A stretch of 24,644 bases of DNA. Source: Verrucomicrobiaceae bacterium (GTDB taxonomy: Bacteria; Verrucomicrobiota; Verrucomicrobiae; Verrucomicrobiales; Akkermansiaceae). A program made the position numbers and the translations under genes. The DNA lies in assembly GCA_003820635.1 (NCBI GenBank), contig RPOS01000292.1, positions 1-24,644 on the forward strand, read 5' to 3'. Below, piece after piece: positions 1-6,427 of this stretch. The notes under the pieces were generated by a model, which worked only from the letters and a program-made list of their open reading frames with translations, made no database searches and was not told the origin of the DNA. Each line of letters starts with the position of its first letter. The first letter of the stretch is position 1.

Positions 1-882
1 CACCAGCGAGCCTGTGCCGGTCTCATCAGTCATCGCTGCGAGCAGATTGGCGCTGCTGGGTGTGCCCAGCCATGTGGCAACGCCTGCGCCGAGCGAGGTA
101 ATACCGGTGCCGCCGTTGGCGACCGGCAACGTGCCAGAGACGTGCGTGGTCAGGCCGATCTTGCCCCATGCCGGGGCCACACCTACGCCGCCCGAGATCA
201 GTGCGTTGCCTGTGGCTACATCGGCCAGTTTGGACAGCGCCGTGGTGGTGGAGGCGTAGAGCAGGTCGCCCACTGCATAACTTGATTGCCCAGTGCCCCC
301 GCTGGTGGCGACCAAGGTAGCCGACAAACCCGCCGCTGTGCCGGTCGTGTTCTGGTTCAGCGTGGGAAAATCCGCTGCGACAGCAATCGACAGCACGCCT
401 GTGGTCGTGGTGTTTTTGACGATGCCTGTGCCCAGTGCGCCGAGGAATTGCGCGCCGGATAGCCCAGTGTCAGTTGTGCCCTGAACGATAAACTTGTTGG
501 CAAAGGCGACGTTAGCCGAGCCATCGACCGAGTTACCCGCGAGCGTGCGGGCCGTTGTCCATTTGGCCGCTGTGCCGGTGGTGTTCTGGTTGAAGGTGGG
601 CCACGTAAACGTGCCGGTGCTGAAGTTGCCAGAGGTGGGCGTGCCGAGCAGCGGAGTCACTAGCGTCGGGCTGGTGGAGAACACCACTGAGCCGCTGCCC
701 GTGCTGGTAGTGGTGCCCGTGCCGCCGGATAAAACTGGAAGCGCTGAGGCCAGCGTCAACGACGCCAAAGACGCCGTTGACCCTGATTGATACTTATCAG
801 TATTGAGGTTGGTAAAGTTCGAATCGACTTCGGCGTAGGTAAGCGCCGAGCCCTTACCTGCCCGAGTGACGATTGTCGACAT
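1..882 (-). CDS. Phage tail fiber-like protein, N-terminal part (runs off left edge)
   Basis: Reading the minus strand from an ATG at 882 gives 294 codons without a stop to the window edge, so the gene is 3'-truncated here. The N-terminus (MSTIVTRAGKGSALTYAEVD followed by SNFTNLN) is the type that opens many phage tail fiber or appendage proteins. The rest is low-complexity Gly/Thr/Ser/Ala with recurring units such as FNQNTTGTAA and LNQNTTGTAA and VANGGTG / ATSGGTG turns, as in beta-rich fiber shafts. The start overlaps the TAA of the preceding gene by one base (TAATG), suggesting coupled translation at the end of the virion operon. A receptor-binding role is inferred; the tip domain lies outside the window. 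Confidence 0.8.
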   Translation of the reverse strand, partial: MSTIVTRAGKGSALTYAEVDSNFTNLNTDKYQSGSTASLASLTLASALPVLSGGTGTTTSTGSGSVVFSTSPTLVTPLLGTPTSGNFSTGTFTWPTFNQNTTGTAAKWTTARTLAGNSVDGSANVAFANKFIVQGTTDTGLSGAQFLGALGTGIVKNTTTTGVLSIAVAADFPTLNQNTTGTAAGLSATLVATSGGTGQSSYAVGDLLYASTTTALSKLADVATGNALISGGVGVAPAWGKIGLTTHVSGTLPVANGGTGITSLGAGVATWLGTPSSANLLAAMTDETGTGSLV

Positions 883-1307
883 TAGCCCACCTGAATAATG
901 GCTGACCCTGCGGTAGCTGCCGGGAAGTTAATGGTAAACGTGCCGCTCGTAGAAGTCTTGTCTGCGCCAAAATCCAACACAGCAATCGCTTTGTTTGTCT
1001 TGGTGCTGTTGTAGATCAACGCGCCACGCGCCGTAATGGAGGACGATGTCCAAGACGTATTGCTGAACGTACAGATACCGGTTGTGCCATCAAGAGAGAT
1101 AGTCGCACCAGTAAGCGTATTGCCCCCCGCCGTATAGCCAGTACCTGAGCTGGAGACTTCATTTGATGTGGTGTATGCCGTTGTTGATGCGCCAAGAGTC
1201 GCCGCACTGGTATAGAGCGCGATTTTGATTACGTCAGTGTCCAAATCCTGCGCGCCACCAAGCATGTCAGTTTTGAAAGAGGACACCATCGTTTGTGTAA
1301 TTGCCAT
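882..1307 (-). CDS. Conserved phage virion protein, 141 aa, function unknown
   Basis: The 141-residue protein begins MAITQTMVSSFKTDMLGG and continues with a VIKIALYTSAA segment, then Gly/Thr/Ser-rich beta-strand-like sequence (TGYTAGGNTLTGA, ALIYNSTKTNKAIAVLDFG). This layout is common for small proteins encoded next to tail fibers in environmental podovirus-like phages, usually annotated hypothetical or structural. There is no signal peptide or membrane segment. It lies between an adaptor-like gene (2-bp gap) and the tail fiber (1-bp overlap), so a role in the tail or as a surface protein is likely. No catalytic motif is visible and the precise function cannot be assigned. Confidence 0.75.
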   Translation of the reverse strand: MAITQTMVSSFKTDMLGGAQDLDTDVIKIALYTSAATLGASTTAYTTSNEVSSSGTGYTAGGNTLTGATISLDGTTGICTFSNTSWTSSSITARGALIYNSTKTNKAIAVLDFGADKTSTSGTFTINFPAATAGSAIIQVG

Positions 1308-1308
1308 A

Positions 1309-1938
1309 TCAGCCTACCTTTTCGCGGAATTGCCCAGAACGATAAGCGTCCTGACGCAGCTTGCCATCGCCCAAATTCTTCAAAAGTCCGATAGCTTGGA
1401 CATAGAGTGTCTGATAGAGCTGAACCATGTCCTGTTCGCCCTTCATAAACCGAATAGCCTCGATGAGCGCGCCATTTAACAATGCCGAGTCAAACTCATC
1501 CCCAAGCCACGTTGTACCTGCGGTCACAATAGATTCTGGGTAGTATCCGTAGTGAAGCTCAGCGGTATAAGACGCATCAGGTGTCGGGCCAAGGATAAAC
1601 GCGCTGTTATCAAAATAGGCGTAATGCTTTGGGAATCCCGTTGCGGTTGGCGTGGGATATGCCTCTCGCATGAAATTCACGTCTTTGTTCAACAAGAAGT
1701 GATACGCCCCATCCCAATCAATCGCCGCCAACGAGTAGGCGTACAGAAAATCCGTAGGGACTGACAAATACTTGTTGTTGATGGACATGGTGCCCGTCAC
1801 GTTCTTACGCAGCGCAGGGATTTGAACAGAGTTATAAATCTTCTGTTCGGCCTGCTCTGTGAACATGGCGAGCTGATCCGCTGTGAACGTATTCTCACAG
1901 ATGTCTTGGATGTTCGTACACAGCGTCGCGTAATCCAT
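1309..1938 (-). CDS. Head-tail adaptor-like protein (SU10-type adaptor family)
   Basis: This 209-aa protein has an N-terminal helical segment (MDYATLCTNIQDICENTFTA, then DQLAMFTEQAEQKIYNSVQI), a central beta region (YLSVPTDFLYAYSLAAID, FILGPTPDASYTAELHYGYY) and a helical C-terminus. This matches the architecture of phage adaptor/connector proteins stacked under the portal; the family recognised is the SU10-like adaptor. Such proteins join the portal to the tail and are built as a ring. It sits in the tail-proximal end of the minus-strand virion operon, 2 bp before the 141-aa gene. The family call rests on remembered sequence patterns, not on a search; a tail-tube-associated role is the alternative. 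Confidence 0.7.
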   Translation of the reverse strand: MDYATLCTNIQDICENTFTADQLAMFTEQAEQKIYNSVQIPALRKNVTGTMSINNKYLSVPTDFLYAYSLAAIDWDGAYHFLLNKDVNFMREAYPTPTATGFPKHYAYFDNSAFILGPTPDASYTAELHYGYYPESIVTAGTTWLGDEFDSALLNGALIEAIRFMKGEQDMVQLYQTLYVQAIGLLKNLGDGKLRQDAYRSGQFREKVG

Positions 1939-1945
1939 GTTTACC

Positions 1946-2203
1946 TCAAGCCATAGGACCGCGAGCAGTTACGCCTTTAGTCGCAGCGCCATTGCCCCGA
2001 GTCTTGATGCCAGACGTTTTGGCTTCAGTATTAGCCGTCAACGATACGCCGTCCATAGGAGTCCAATTTTTCTTGAACTCTGTTTTAACCAGCTTGCCCG
2101 CTGGCTCCATCTTTACTTTTTTGCCTTGCATGGTATGTGGCTCCGCATAGGTTGAGGCTGGCCCAACTTCTTTTCCCATCAGCTTATGGCTGTATTGGGG
2201 CAT
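1946..2203 (-). CDS. Small basic phage protein, 85 aa
   Basis: The preferred start is the ATG at 2203, one base after the TGA of the upstream 61-aa gene (TGATATG). A longer frame back to 2266 would overlap that gene by about 60 bases with no better ribosome site. The protein begins MPQYSHKLMGKEVGPAST, is Lys-rich, and ends in a TRGNGAATKG/TARGPMA motif of a kind seen at the C-termini of small proteins in environmental phage structural operons. It has no membrane segment, cysteine cluster or catalytic motif. A virion-associated or DNA/RNA-binding role is possible from charge and context only; the function is unknown. Confidence 0.65.
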   Translation of the reverse strand: MPQYSHKLMGKEVGPASTYAEPHTMQGKKVKMEPAGKLVKTEFKKNWTPMDGVSLTANTEAKTSGIKTRGNGAATKGVTARGPMA

Positions 2204-2204
2204 A

Positions 2205-2390
2205 TCAAGCACCTTTTTTGTAGGTGAAAGCCGACTTCTTCTGGTTTGCGACTTTGGCCAGCCCACGTCCGAGCTGCTTCATTTGCAGATTTGTTTTGCC
2301 GCCTTTGGCAAAACCTTTAGCGCCGTGCATTTTCTTTTCGTGCGCTTTGACTTCGGTCTTGGCGACTTGCTTCATTGCAGACTTATCCAT
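2205..2390 (-). CDS. Small Lys-rich phage protein, 61 aa
   Basis: The 61-aa protein starts MDKSAMKQVAKTEVKAHEKK and includes GFAKGGKTN followed by QMKQLGRGLAKV, giving a strongly basic helix-turn-helix-like distribution but no recognisable DNA-binding fold. A GAGG ribosome site lies about six bases before the ATG. It belongs to a cluster of small Lys/Gly-rich proteins (2205-4353) that share an AKGG element. The gene is flanked closely by the zinc-knuckle protein and the 85-aa protein. The function is unknown; packaging into the virion or nucleic-acid binding would fit the charge but is inference. Confidence 0.65.
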   Translation of the reverse strand: MDKSAMKQVAKTEVKAHEKKMHGAKGFAKGGKTNLQMKQLGRGLAKVANQKKSAFTYKKGA

Positions 2391-2400
2391 GTTTAACCTC

Positions 2401-2766
2401 TCACGTTATCGTTACAGTGCCGATAATTCCTATGGCAACCAAATCATTCGGGGTTTCATTTGCTGTGAAATCTCGGGCACCCCCGACCGGATTCCAGCCC
2501 CACTGAATATCCCTCGACCCCGTAGCAACAGACGTTGCGATCAATGACAAATCAGGTCTAGGACGACGCAAAGCTTGAGGATCATCTACAGGATACATGC
2601 CTTGCATGTTCTGCGGGTGGTCAGGACTCCAGCACGCCGTGCATGCCAACATGTTCGTCTTTTTAGTCCGAACAATCAGCTCTTTTAGCTTCGGCAAGGG
2701 GTACCGGAACGCGCAGATGTCACAGAACCCGAACGCCCGTTTGCCTGCTGCAAACCGGTTGCCCAT
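2401..2766 (-). CDS. Zinc-knuckle virion-associated protein, 121 aa
   Basis: The N-terminal 50 residues hold two cysteine pairs, CDIC near residue 15 and CTAC near residue 42, a four-Cys arrangement expected to bind zinc. A conserved-looking segment follows (GMYPVDDPQALRRPRPD), then IQWGWNPVGG. The pattern fits a small phage protein that recurs beside gp4-like connector genes. The ATG at 2766 has a GAGG site (GAGGTAATC before ATG). The gene directly follows the 228-aa connector candidate, with only 2 bp between them, so it is probably co-translated and structural. It could instead be a minor head protein or a nucleic-acid-binding zinc ribbon. Confidence 0.7.
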   Translation of the reverse strand: MGNRFAAGKRAFGFCDICAFRYPLPKLKELIVRTKKTNMLACTACWSPDHPQNMQGMYPVDDPQALRRPRPDLSLIATSVATGSRDIQWGWNPVGGARDFTANETPNDLVAIGIIGTVTIT

Positions 2767-2768
2767 GA

Positions 2769-3455
2769 TTACCTCGACCTGAACATTCGTGGCACAAATC
2801 GAACCGAGGCTTTTTCCCGGTCTTCGCCTGCGGCAAGATCAAACTGTTCGTCGTATGTTGCCTTAAGCATTTGGATTCGGTCAGCCAGCGCGGGCTCTTT
2901 CATGGCAATGTAGTACGCCAGTCCTGCGACCAAACAGGGTAGAAAACGGAACTGAATGTCAGACGTTTCCACGCCATTGCCGGCATCTTGAATACGCCGC
3001 ATACGCCAGTACACTAGCGTGTAGGTTTGCGTGGCATCAGGCACAGGCCAGACTGTGACTTGGGGTGCATCCCGCAACCGCTGAACATAGAGCTGAATCG
3101 GACGCCCAGTGTTGTTCTTGTTGGGGATAGTTGCGTAGGTTGAGATGCTGATACGCGAGATTGCCAGATCAGCTTGCGTCGTGCCGCTGCCGGTGCGAAT
3201 GACATGATCGAGAAGGTCGATAGTGTCTGCGGGAAGGGTATATGTGGCGGTGCCCGGTGTGAGCACCTGAACGTTCTGTTCAAACGTCCACATGTTAAGT
3301 CCACGGTTCTGCCACTCAATCGTAAGCAGGTTCATGGAGCGCCGCGCTGTGCGCAGGTCATAACCCGAACGCATTTCACGACCGGCACGCTCCCACGCCT
3401 CTTCCGCGATCTCTGCGAAGTCCATATTAAACGCGGTTGTGCCGGATGTGGTCAT
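2769..3455 (-). CDS. gp4-like head-to-tail connector / tail accessory protein
   Basis: The 228-aa product opens with helices (FNMDFAEIAEEAWERAGREM, then RTARRSMNLLTIEWQNRGLN), followed by a beta domain (TATYTLPADTIDLLDHVIRT) containing VWPVPDATQTYTLVYW, then a helical tail. This is the layout of P22 gp4-type tail accessory factors, which bind the portal ring and prepare it for tail attachment. A GAGG ribosome site precedes the ATG at 3455. Together with the 209-aa adaptor-like protein it makes two candidate connector-layer proteins in the operon. The gp4 assignment comes from pattern recognition; structural comparison would be decisive. Confidence 0.7.
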   Translation of the reverse strand: MTTSGTTAFNMDFAEIAEEAWERAGREMRSGYDLRTARRSMNLLTIEWQNRGLNMWTFEQNVQVLTPGTATYTLPADTIDLLDHVIRTGSGTTQADLAISRISISTYATIPNKNNTGRPIQLYVQRLRDAPQVTVWPVPDATQTYTLVYWRMRRIQDAGNGVETSDIQFRFLPCLVAGLAYYIAMKEPALADRIQMLKATYDEQFDLAAGEDREKASVRFVPRMFRSR

Positions 3456-3457
3456 GC

Positions 3458-3703
3458 TTACCTCTTTGCCGTTTTAGCCGAAGCCTTGAATGCCGCCGCT
3501 GTCGGTGCGCCGGGAGCCCCCGGCTTACGCATCTTCTCGCCGGAACCTTTGGCGATTCGCTGCCGTTTGGCGTTGATGTTCTCGTACAGCCCGCCTTCGG
3601 CGTACACATCCACGTCCTGCGGGCGGTCTTTACGCTTGACCACCCGCTTCGGTTTGGGTTGTTTGGCAGGGTTAATTGCCCCCATTCCGCGACTAGGACG
3701 CAT
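3458..3703 (-). CDS. Small basic phage protein, 81 aa
   Basis: The ATG at 3703 overlaps the TAA of the upstream gene by one base (TAATG), which is preferred over a TTG six bases further upstream. The protein has an N-terminal Lys/Arg-rich part (KQPKPKRVVKRKDRPQD), a VYAEGG element, and a C-terminal stretch (NINAKRQRIAKGSGEKMRKP) ending in an Ala/Lys tail. It belongs to the group of small Lys/Gly-rich proteins of this operon, and its YAEGG resembles the YAKGG of its neighbours. The stop lies 2 bp before the connector gene. No enzyme motif or membrane segment is present and the function is unknown. Confidence 0.7.
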   Translation of the reverse strand: MRPSRGMGAINPAKQPKPKRVVKRKDRPQDVDVYAEGGLYENINAKRQRIAKGSGEKMRKPGAPGAPTAAAFKASAKTAKR

Positions 3704-3987
3704 TAGCAAACCCTACCCTTGGTCTTGCCCTTGCTAGCAATGCCATCAGCTCGCTTGGAAGCGGAACCCACAGAGCCGCCTTTGGCATAGGCTTTAGATT
3801 TCGCCGCCCGCATAGGCCGTTTAGCCGGAGCGCCTTCATCAGGCGACGGAGGCATACCCATCTCTGCGGTGTAAACGTCCGGCATCGGACGACGTACGGG
3901 CTTTTTCGTTTCAGGCTTTTTAGCAGGAGCGCCTTCGTCCGGGGACGGGGGCATACCCATATCTGCGGTGTAAACGTCACGAGCCAT
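3703..3987 (-). CDS. Small repeat-containing Lys/Gly-rich phage protein, 94 aa
   Basis: Two near-identical copies of DVYTAxMGMPPSPDEGAPAK, 33 residues apart, make up the first half. The second half is basic and ends in AYAKGGSVGSASKRADGI followed by ASKGKTKGRVC. The C-terminal KGKTKG signature is shared with the next upstream gene. The DNA shows the same duplication, about 99 bp apart, with mostly silent or conservative differences, so it is an internal tandem duplication that has been kept in frame. The ATG at 3987 has an AAGGA site. The function is unknown. Confidence 0.7.
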   Translation of the reverse strand: MARDVYTADMGMPPSPDEGAPAKKPETKKPVRRPMPDVYTAEMGMPPSPDEGAPAKRPMRAAKSKAYAKGGSVGSASKRADGIASKGKTKGRVC

Positions 3988-3996
3988 GATTGATCC

Positions 3997-4353
3997 TTAT
4001 TTGCACTTACCGCCAGCGGCCATCTTAATGACTTTGCCCTTGGTCTTACCCTTGGACTCAATGCCACCACCCTTGGCGTAGCACGCGCCGCCGCTCTTCA
4101 TGCCTTTGGCTTCGGCCTTTTCGTGCTTGACCATCGCTTTAGGAGCGCCTTTAGCCTTCATGAACGCCATTTCTTTCTTAACCATCGCTTTAGATTCTTT
4201 AGCCATGTCGCCACCCTCTTTGAATTGACGGCCTTTGTCAGCCGCAGAGAAATCTTTACCTACTGATACAGGAACGCCGACCTTCTTGGCAAACTTGGGG
4301 CTATGCGCGACAGCGCGCATGAAGTCCGCCTGCTTCTTGGAACTACTCGGCAT
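3997..4353 (-). CDS. Lys-rich phage protein with YAKGG/KGKTKG C-terminus, 118 aa
   Basis: The ATG at 4353 has a GGGAAG site at good spacing and is preferred over a TTG 21 bases upstream. The N-terminus, MPSSSKKQADFMRAVAHSPK, with SVGKDFSAADKGRQF downstream, is a motif seen in many environmental phage genomes. The middle is an alternating Lys/Ala/Met helix (KAMVKKEMAFMKAKGAPKAM) and the C-terminus carries CYAKGGGIESKGKTKGKVI. It overlaps the holin candidate by 11 bases. The protein is strongly basic and has no membrane segment. It could be a virion-packaged or nucleoid-like protein; no function is established from sequence. Confidence 0.7.
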   Translation of the reverse strand: MPSSSKKQADFMRAVAHSPKFAKKVGVPVSVGKDFSAADKGRQFKEGGDMAKESKAMVKKEMAFMKAKGAPKAMVKHEKAEAKGMKSGGACYAKGGGIESKGKTKGKVIKMAAGGKCK

Positions 4354-4537
4354 CGCCGCTTCCCTTTTTGCCAAACCAGCCTTGAACAGTATCCGTCTCG
4401 TAGATGCGAATTACTGTCCACACGATTGTGAATACCGCTGCGATGGAAGGCAACATGTCTGCCAGTGTCCCAACGACCGTAACGATTGATAAGGCATCCA
4501 CGGCATGCTTTACAGTCTCGCTTGTAGCTTCGCTCAT
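4343..4537 (-). CDS. Putative holin (small membrane protein), 64 aa
   Basis: The 64-residue protein has a short polar N-terminus (MSEATSETVKHA), a hydrophobic stretch from about residue 15 to 43 broken by ADMLP (IVTVVGTLADMLPSIAAVFT, IVWTVIRIYE), and a charged tail (GKKGSGDAE). Size, charged tail and location within a late operon fit small phage holins, which form membrane lesions that release endolysin. The broken hydrophobic region could be one long or two short membrane helices. No endolysin gene is seen in the window, so lysis partners must lie elsewhere. It overlaps the upstream 90-aa gene by four bases. A non-lytic small membrane protein is the alternative. Confidence 0.55.
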   Translation of the reverse strand: MSEATSETVKHAVDALSIVTVVGTLADMLPSIAAVFTIVWTVIRIYETDTVQGWFGKKGSGDAE

Positions 4538-4806
4538 TTACAGCCCCACCGTTTAAGACTAGCAGCCTTGCGTGTTGGCCGCCCTTTCTCATCTTTCATC
4601 GGGCCGGGCATCCCGCTCATGCGAGCGCAAAATGACTTCTTACGCCCTGCATCAGCTTTGGTCTTGGGGCTAGGCGCAGGCGCTTTCAGATTTGACCCTG
4701 TAGCCGCGTTGTACCGCGCACGCCCCTTGGCAGTAAGGCCCGCTCCCTGAGATACCGGGAGCTTTTCTCCTCGCCCTACCGCCAATGACACAGCCTTCTT
4801 AGCCAT
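4534..4806 (-). CDS. Conserved small basic phage protein, 90 aa
   Basis: The 90-aa protein is very basic. Its C-terminal half carries RKKSFCARMSGMPGPMKDEK followed by GRPTRKAASLKRWGC, a distinctive motif that recurs in small hypothetical proteins of many phages. The N-terminal half has GRGEKLPVSQGAGLTAKGRA, then RYNAATGSNLKAP. This two-part layout (GAGLTAKGR...YN..TGSNLK, then SFCARM.GM.GPM) is recognisable as a conserved family without known function. It overlaps both neighbours by a few bases, so translation is coupled within the late operon. There is no membrane segment. Confidence 0.75.
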   Translation of the reverse strand: MAKKAVSLAVGRGEKLPVSQGAGLTAKGRARYNAATGSNLKAPAPSPKTKADAGRKKSFCARMSGMPGPMKDEKGRPTRKAASLKRWGCK

Positions 4807-5080
4807 AAAACACCGTTACTTTTGCGGCGGTTGGCAACGTCACATAAATACCCGTTTCTGCCAAAATGCCTTCGCCCGGAATTAAATTGGCAAAGGGATT
4901 GTTGGTGTTGGCCGGTATGTTGAAACGCAGTAGTTCCGCTCCGCCATTGCCATCGGTAAAAATAATATCGCCAGCCGTTCCGCCTGAAAGACATTGATAG
5001 CCTTTTAGCCGAGTTCGGCCCGACACCATTGATCCGGTAGCTTCCACGTGCGCGGATTTTACGTCAGTCTGCATCCCCAT
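4799..5080 (-). CDS. Small virion protein candidate, 93 aa
   Basis: The sequence MGMQTDVKSAHVEATGSM, then GRTRLKGYQCLSGGTAGDII, then NPFANLIPGEGILAETGIYV is beta-rich with glycine turns and lacks charged helices, as in small phage decoration or tail proteins. A GGAG site sits six bases before the ATG at 5080. The gene lies between the 158-aa virion protein and the 90-aa basic protein and overlaps the latter by eight bases. No catalytic or metal-binding motif is visible. A structural role is inferred from context. Confidence 0.65.
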   Translation of the reverse strand: MGMQTDVKSAHVEATGSMVSGRTRLKGYQCLSGGTAGDIIFTDGNGGAELLRFNIPANTNNPFANLIPGEGILAETGIYVTLPTAAKVTVFYG

Positions 5081-5093
5081 GATGCGCTCCTAA

Positions 5094-5570
5094 TTAAGCG
5101 CTAACAGGGTTAGCAGTGCCGTTAGGCGCACGCTGCGCGTAGTTCACGGTGACAATGAAACGACCCGAGCCCAGTGTAGCTGTGCCGGTGACGTTCCGAA
5201 TCCACACGGTTGTATCGGCGGTGGTGGAGGTCTGCCATGCCAGCTGAGTAGCGGCTGTCGTGGTGCCTGTGAAACGACCGCCAGCGGTTGTGGCTACAGC
5301 AGCGGAGAGTTGTGCGCCACCGGAAGCATTGCCCACCGAAACCGTAGTTGTGCCTGTGGTCGAAGCAACCACTTGGTCAATCACGATGTTGATGATTTGC
5401 GCGCCTTGCGGCAGGATGATGCCCGAGTTGATGTCGAGCGTGCCGGTAGTAGTACCCGTCAGATCGCCAGAATCATAAGCTTGGGTAAGCACAACCAAGC
5501 CAGTGTTGCGGCCAGCGCCTTCGCGCACAGTGCCCGAGCGTACGGGACCGGAGAAAGTAGAAAAGCTCAT
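5094..5570 (-). CDS. Virion protein candidate (decoration or tail surface), 158 aa
   Basis: The 158-residue protein starts MSFSTFSGPVRSGTVREGAG and is then Thr/Gly/Ala-rich with regular beta-strand patterning (GIILPQGAQIINIVIDQVVA, TTTVSVGNASGGAQLSAAVA). The N-terminal SGPVRSGT and central LPQGAQI segments are shared by a common environmental phage family annotated as structural. It follows the HNH gene and is the first virion gene beyond the capsid terminator, with a GAGGA ribosome site before the ATG. A CCGGGG-TAAG-CCCCGG hairpin lies in the 92-bp gap upstream. The exact virion position is unknown. Confidence 0.7.
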   Translation of the reverse strand: MSFSTFSGPVRSGTVREGAGRNTGLVVLTQAYDSGDLTGTTTGTLDINSGIILPQGAQIINIVIDQVVASTTGTTTVSVGNASGGAQLSAAVATTAGGRFTGTTTAATQLAWQTSTTADTTVWIRNVTGTATLGSGRFIVTVNYAQRAPNGTANPVSA

Positions 5571-5662
5571 ATTGTCCTCACATGCGAGTTCGGTATGGGC
5601 GTTTGCATGTCATCGTCCGGGGACGTCGCGCATACCGGGGTAAGCCCCGGAATACATACGTT

Positions 5663-6304
5663 TTAGCACGTAGGTAGTGGGGGGTCAAGGGCGTTTGGAA
5701 ACGCCAACGCTGCGGAGTCATCCGGCAACAAGTTTGACTTGCGCAAGTTCTCTGCGCGAGTAATAACTCGCAGGTTCCACGGCACATGCAGCCCGCACAC
5801 GGTGTCTGATCGCAAGGGGTAGATATGGTCAACTACGTACGCTTCCCCAGTCGTTTTGGTCATTGTGATAGCAATCTGATACAGCGCTCGCATTTCAGAT
5901 TTTTGTTTGCGCGTGATCCACGGTGGAGTGGCTTGCCTGTGCTTGCGACGCCGCGCTTTAGTGTCTGCCCGAACCCAAACAAGATTTCGTTCTTTCCATG
6001 CTGTTTGATAGGCCCGTTTTTGATCTTTGGTTTGCAATTTTGCGCGGGCGATTACTTGCTCGCGATTTGCCAAATACCAATCATGTTTTTGCTCTTTTAC
6101 TACGTCATTGCGGTTGTAGGCAGCAAAGTAATCTGCCCGAGTTACTGCCCCACGTTTCCACTCGTCTCGTAAACATTCAACACAGGCGCCTTTGGTTTTG
6201 CGGGGCGCGATGTGCCCGTGCTTGCACGGCTCGCCAGTAAAGTAGTACTTGGCCCCAGTTGCTTTCGCTTCAGCGCGAGTTTTTGGCAGGTCTTTTGTGT
6301 CCAT
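5663..6304 (-). CDS. Free-standing HNH endonuclease (homing type)
   Basis: The 213-aa protein has an HNH nuclease core at about residues 157-191: VVDHIYPLRSDTVCGLHVPW followed by NLRVITRAENLRKSN. The D159-H160 pair, N177 and the final N191 are the expected catalytic and metal-binding positions. The N-terminus has a Cys/His cluster (CKHGH at 27-31, CVEC at 41-44) like a zinc knuckle, and the middle is a basic, DNA-binding-like region. The gene lies between the capsid terminator and a virion gene with its own AAAGGAG site and flanking non-coding DNA, which is typical for free-standing homing endonucleases inserted into phage late operons. Expected activity is nicking or cutting DNA at a target site. 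Confidence 0.85.
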   Translation of the reverse strand: MDTKDLPKTRAEAKATGAKYYFTGEPCKHGHIAPRKTKGACVECLRDEWKRGAVTRADYFAAYNRNDVVKEQKHDWYLANREQVIARAKLQTKDQKRAYQTAWKERNLVWVRADTKARRRKHRQATPPWITRKQKSEMRALYQIAITMTKTTGEAYVVDHIYPLRSDTVCGLHVPWNLRVITRAENLRKSNLLPDDSAALAFPNALDPPLPTC

Positions 6305-6382
6305 ATTCGCTCCTTTAGATTTAGTTACAGGTAATCCTAATTAACTGTACCAAAGTCTTTGTGAGAAAACAAGCTGGACAAC

Positions 6383-6408
6383 AAAAAAGGGGCCGAAGCC
6401 CCTTTTTT
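6383..6408 (-). terminator. Rho-independent terminator after the capsid gene
   Basis: A6-GGGGC-CGAA-GCCCC-T6 forms a perfect 5-bp GC stem extended by A/T pairs, 20 bases past the major capsid stop. It reads as an intrinsic terminator in both directions. It probably limits read-through from the heavily expressed capsid gene into the HNH and downstream virion genes, giving a graded transcript. Confidence 0.85.
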
Positions 6409-6427
6409 GCTACAAATCAACTACTTA

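Noticed and set aside
815..830. GTTCGAATC, reminiscent of a tRNA T-loop
   Set aside because: It lies within the tail fiber reading frame and no cloverleaf or acceptor stem can be formed around it.
5635..5650. CCGGGG-TAAG-CCCCGG hairpin as terminator after the HNH gene
   Set aside because: No T-run follows on the minus strand; it may be a leader structure of the 158-aa gene but does not qualify as an intrinsic terminator.
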